Positions 13,090 through 14,307 of a stretch of DNA of 14,307 bases are shown here, piece after piece. The stretch is taken from contig CAZQVN010000076.1 in the NCBI GenBank assembly GCA_964596775.1, forward strand, positions 1 through 14,307, read 5' to 3'. The notes beneath the pieces were generated by a model that was not told the origin of the DNA, ran no database searches, and saw only the letters and a program-made list of their open reading frames with translations. Both the position numbers and the translations under genes were made by a program. Every line of letters starts with the position of its first letter. The stretch's first letter is position 1. This DNA comes from CAZQVN01 sp964596775 (GTDB lineage Bacteria > Eisenbacteria > RBG-16-71-46 > JABDJR01 > JAWXBZ01).

Positions 13090-14307
13090 ATGTCCATGGA
13101 GAAACCGCACCACCCGACTCCGGATGTCCTCGAGGACGCGCCGGGGACGATCACGGCGGACGACGTCTACCTGTTCCGGGAAGGGTCCCACTTCGGCCTG
13201 TACGAGAAACTCGGCGCGCACCTCGTCGTCCGGAACGGCGTTCCCGGCGTGACGTTCGCGGTGTGGGCTCCGGAAGCGCGGGGCGTCTCCGTGATCGGCG
13301 ACTTCAACGGCTGGGATCCGGCGTGCCACGCCCTCGCGATGATCGAGGGTTCGGGCATCTGGACGGGTTTCATCCCCGGGCTCTCGGCGGGCACCGTGTA
13401 CAAGTATCACGTGGTCTCGCGGCACCGGAGCTATTCCGTGGACAAGGCGGACCCGTTTGCGTTCTCCGCGGAAACGCCGCCGCGGACGGCCTCGATCGTC
13501 CGGGAACTCGACTACGACTGGGGTGACGCCGCCTGGATGGAGACGCGGGCGTCCAGGAACAGCATCGAGGCGCCGATCGCCATTTACGAAATGCATGTCG
13601 GGTCCTGGCGGAGGATCCTGGACGACGGCGCCGAGCGCCCCCTCACCTACCGGGAGATCGCCGAGCCGCTCGTCCGCCATCTCCGGGACACGGGTTTCAC
13701 CCACGTGGAGTTCCTGCCCCTGATGGAGCACCCGTTCTACGGATCGTGGGGCTACCAGACGACCGGTCACTTTGCCCCGACCGGCCGCTACGGCTCGCCG
13801 CAGGACCTGATGTTCCTCATCGACACGCTCCACCGGAACGACATCGGCGTGATCTTCGACTGGGTGCCGTCGCACTTTCCGAACGACGAGCACGGACTCA
13901 CCTACTTCGACGGCACGCATCTCTTCGAGCACGCGGATCCGCGACAGGGGTATCACCCGGACTGGAACAGCTCGATCTTCAACTACGGGCGGCGCGAGGT
14001 GCAGAGCTTCCTCATCTCCAGCGCGTTCTTCTGGTTCGACCGCTACCACATCGACGCGATCCGGGTGGACGCCGTGGCCTCCATGCTCTACCTCGACTAT
14101 GCCCGCAAGGAGGGGGAGTGGATCCCCAACAAGTACGGCGGCCGGGAGAACCTGGAGGCGGTGGACTTCCTGCGCACGCTCAACGAGCAGCTGCACCTGG
14201 ACTATCCCGGCACCACCGTGATCGCGGAGGAATCCACCAGCTGGCCCATGGTCTCGCGCCCTACCTACCTGGGCGGGCTGGGCTTCGGGTTCAAGTGGAA
14301 CATGGGG
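13090..14307 (+). CDS. glgB: 1,4-alpha-glucan (glycogen) branching enzyme, C-terminus cut by window edge
   Basis: 406 codons are present and the frame is open at the right edge. GlgB cuts alpha-1,4-glucan chains and re-attaches them by alpha-1,6 links in glycogen synthesis. The N-terminal CBM48 module spans about 52-125 (VTFAVWAPEARGVSVIGDFN). The GH13 barrel starts near 163 (IAIYEMHVGSW). Typical branching-enzyme segments are FLPLMEHPFYGSWGYQ (208-223), DWVPSHFP (257-264), RVDAV with nucleophile Asp327, SMLYLDY (331-337) and VIAEES with acid/base Glu380. The N-terminus is short, without the extra first domain of E. coli GlgB. The start at 13090 lacks a clear ribosome binding site; the ATG at 13096 is an in-frame alternative. 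The stop of the upstream hydrolase lies 9 nt before, which suggests translational coupling. Confidence 0.94.
   Translation, partial: MSMEKPHHPTPDVLEDAPGTITADDVYLFREGSHFGLYEKLGAHLVVRNGVPGVTFAVWAPEARGVSVIGDFNGWDPACHALAMIEGSGIWTGFIPGLSAGTVYKYHVVSRHRSYSVDKADPFAFSAETPPRTASIVRELDYDWGDAAWMETRASRNSIEAPIAIYEMHVGSWRRILDDGAERPLTYREIAEPLVRHLRDTGFTHVEFLPLMEHPFYGSWGYQTTGHFAPTGRYGSPQDLMFLIDTLHRNDIGVIFDWVPSHFPNDEHGLTYFDGTHLFEHADPRQGYHPDWNSSIFNYGRREVQSFLISSAFFWFDRYHIDAIRVDAVASMLYLDYARKEGEWIPNKYGGRENLEAVDFLRTLNEQLHLDYPGTTVIAEESTSWPMVSRPTYLGGLGFGFKWNMG

Noticed and set aside
12220..14196. Long antisense frame opposite the dienelactone hydrolase and glgB
   Set aside because: The opposite strand encodes clear conserved enzymes. 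The frame is rich in Arg, Val, Gly and His repeats typical of shadows in high-GC DNA.

Overview
The window is a high-GC bacterial stretch with SD-type start sites, long antisense shadow frames and dense gene packing. The Hcp-type tube protein, the lipoprotein signal next to S-layer-homology-like repeats, and the exported TPR proteins suggest a diderm (Gram-negative type) bacterium. It is probably from an environmental or uncultured lineage, since exactly 100 Ns (5092-5191) mark a scaffold join of unknown length. I cannot fix the phylum from sequence alone.

Left part (1-5091): the 5' part of an isocitrate dehydrogenase gene (minus) is divergent from an FAD-linked D-lactate/glycolate-type oxidoreductase (plus). 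A 147-bp inverted-repeat element follows, then a small DUF4870-type membrane protein (minus) and a DUF4160/DUF2442 pair (plus) with a 47-nt overlap. Next come a TPR lipoprotein with C-terminal SLH-like repeats (minus) and a divergent small exported protein of unknown function. The last gene has its own near-consensus promoter and strong terminator.

Middle (5192-10150): a class I SAM methyltransferase (minus, 3' end lost in the gap) is divergent from a single-domain rhodanese. The rhodanese is followed by an exported GH13 alpha-glucan hydrolase with a CBM48-like module. The hydrolase gene's signal peptide and start codon are built from a 42-bp tandem repeat. An ECF-type sigma factor (minus) lies tail-to-tail with the hydrolase and head-to-head with an isolated hcp gene, which ends in a strong terminator.

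Right part (10202-14307): an apparent operon of an exported TPR protein, an exported dienelactone-hydrolase-family protein and a glycogen branching enzyme (glgB, cut by the window edge). The GH13 hydrolase and GlgB give the window an alpha-glucan theme: one acts outside the cytoplasm and the other makes storage glycogen inside. No tRNA, rRNA, CRISPR array or transposase was seen. No complete new defence or secretion system is evident. The most unusual features are the tandem-repeat-derived signal peptide, the inverted-repeat element, the lone hcp/sigma pair and the TPR-SLH lipoprotein.
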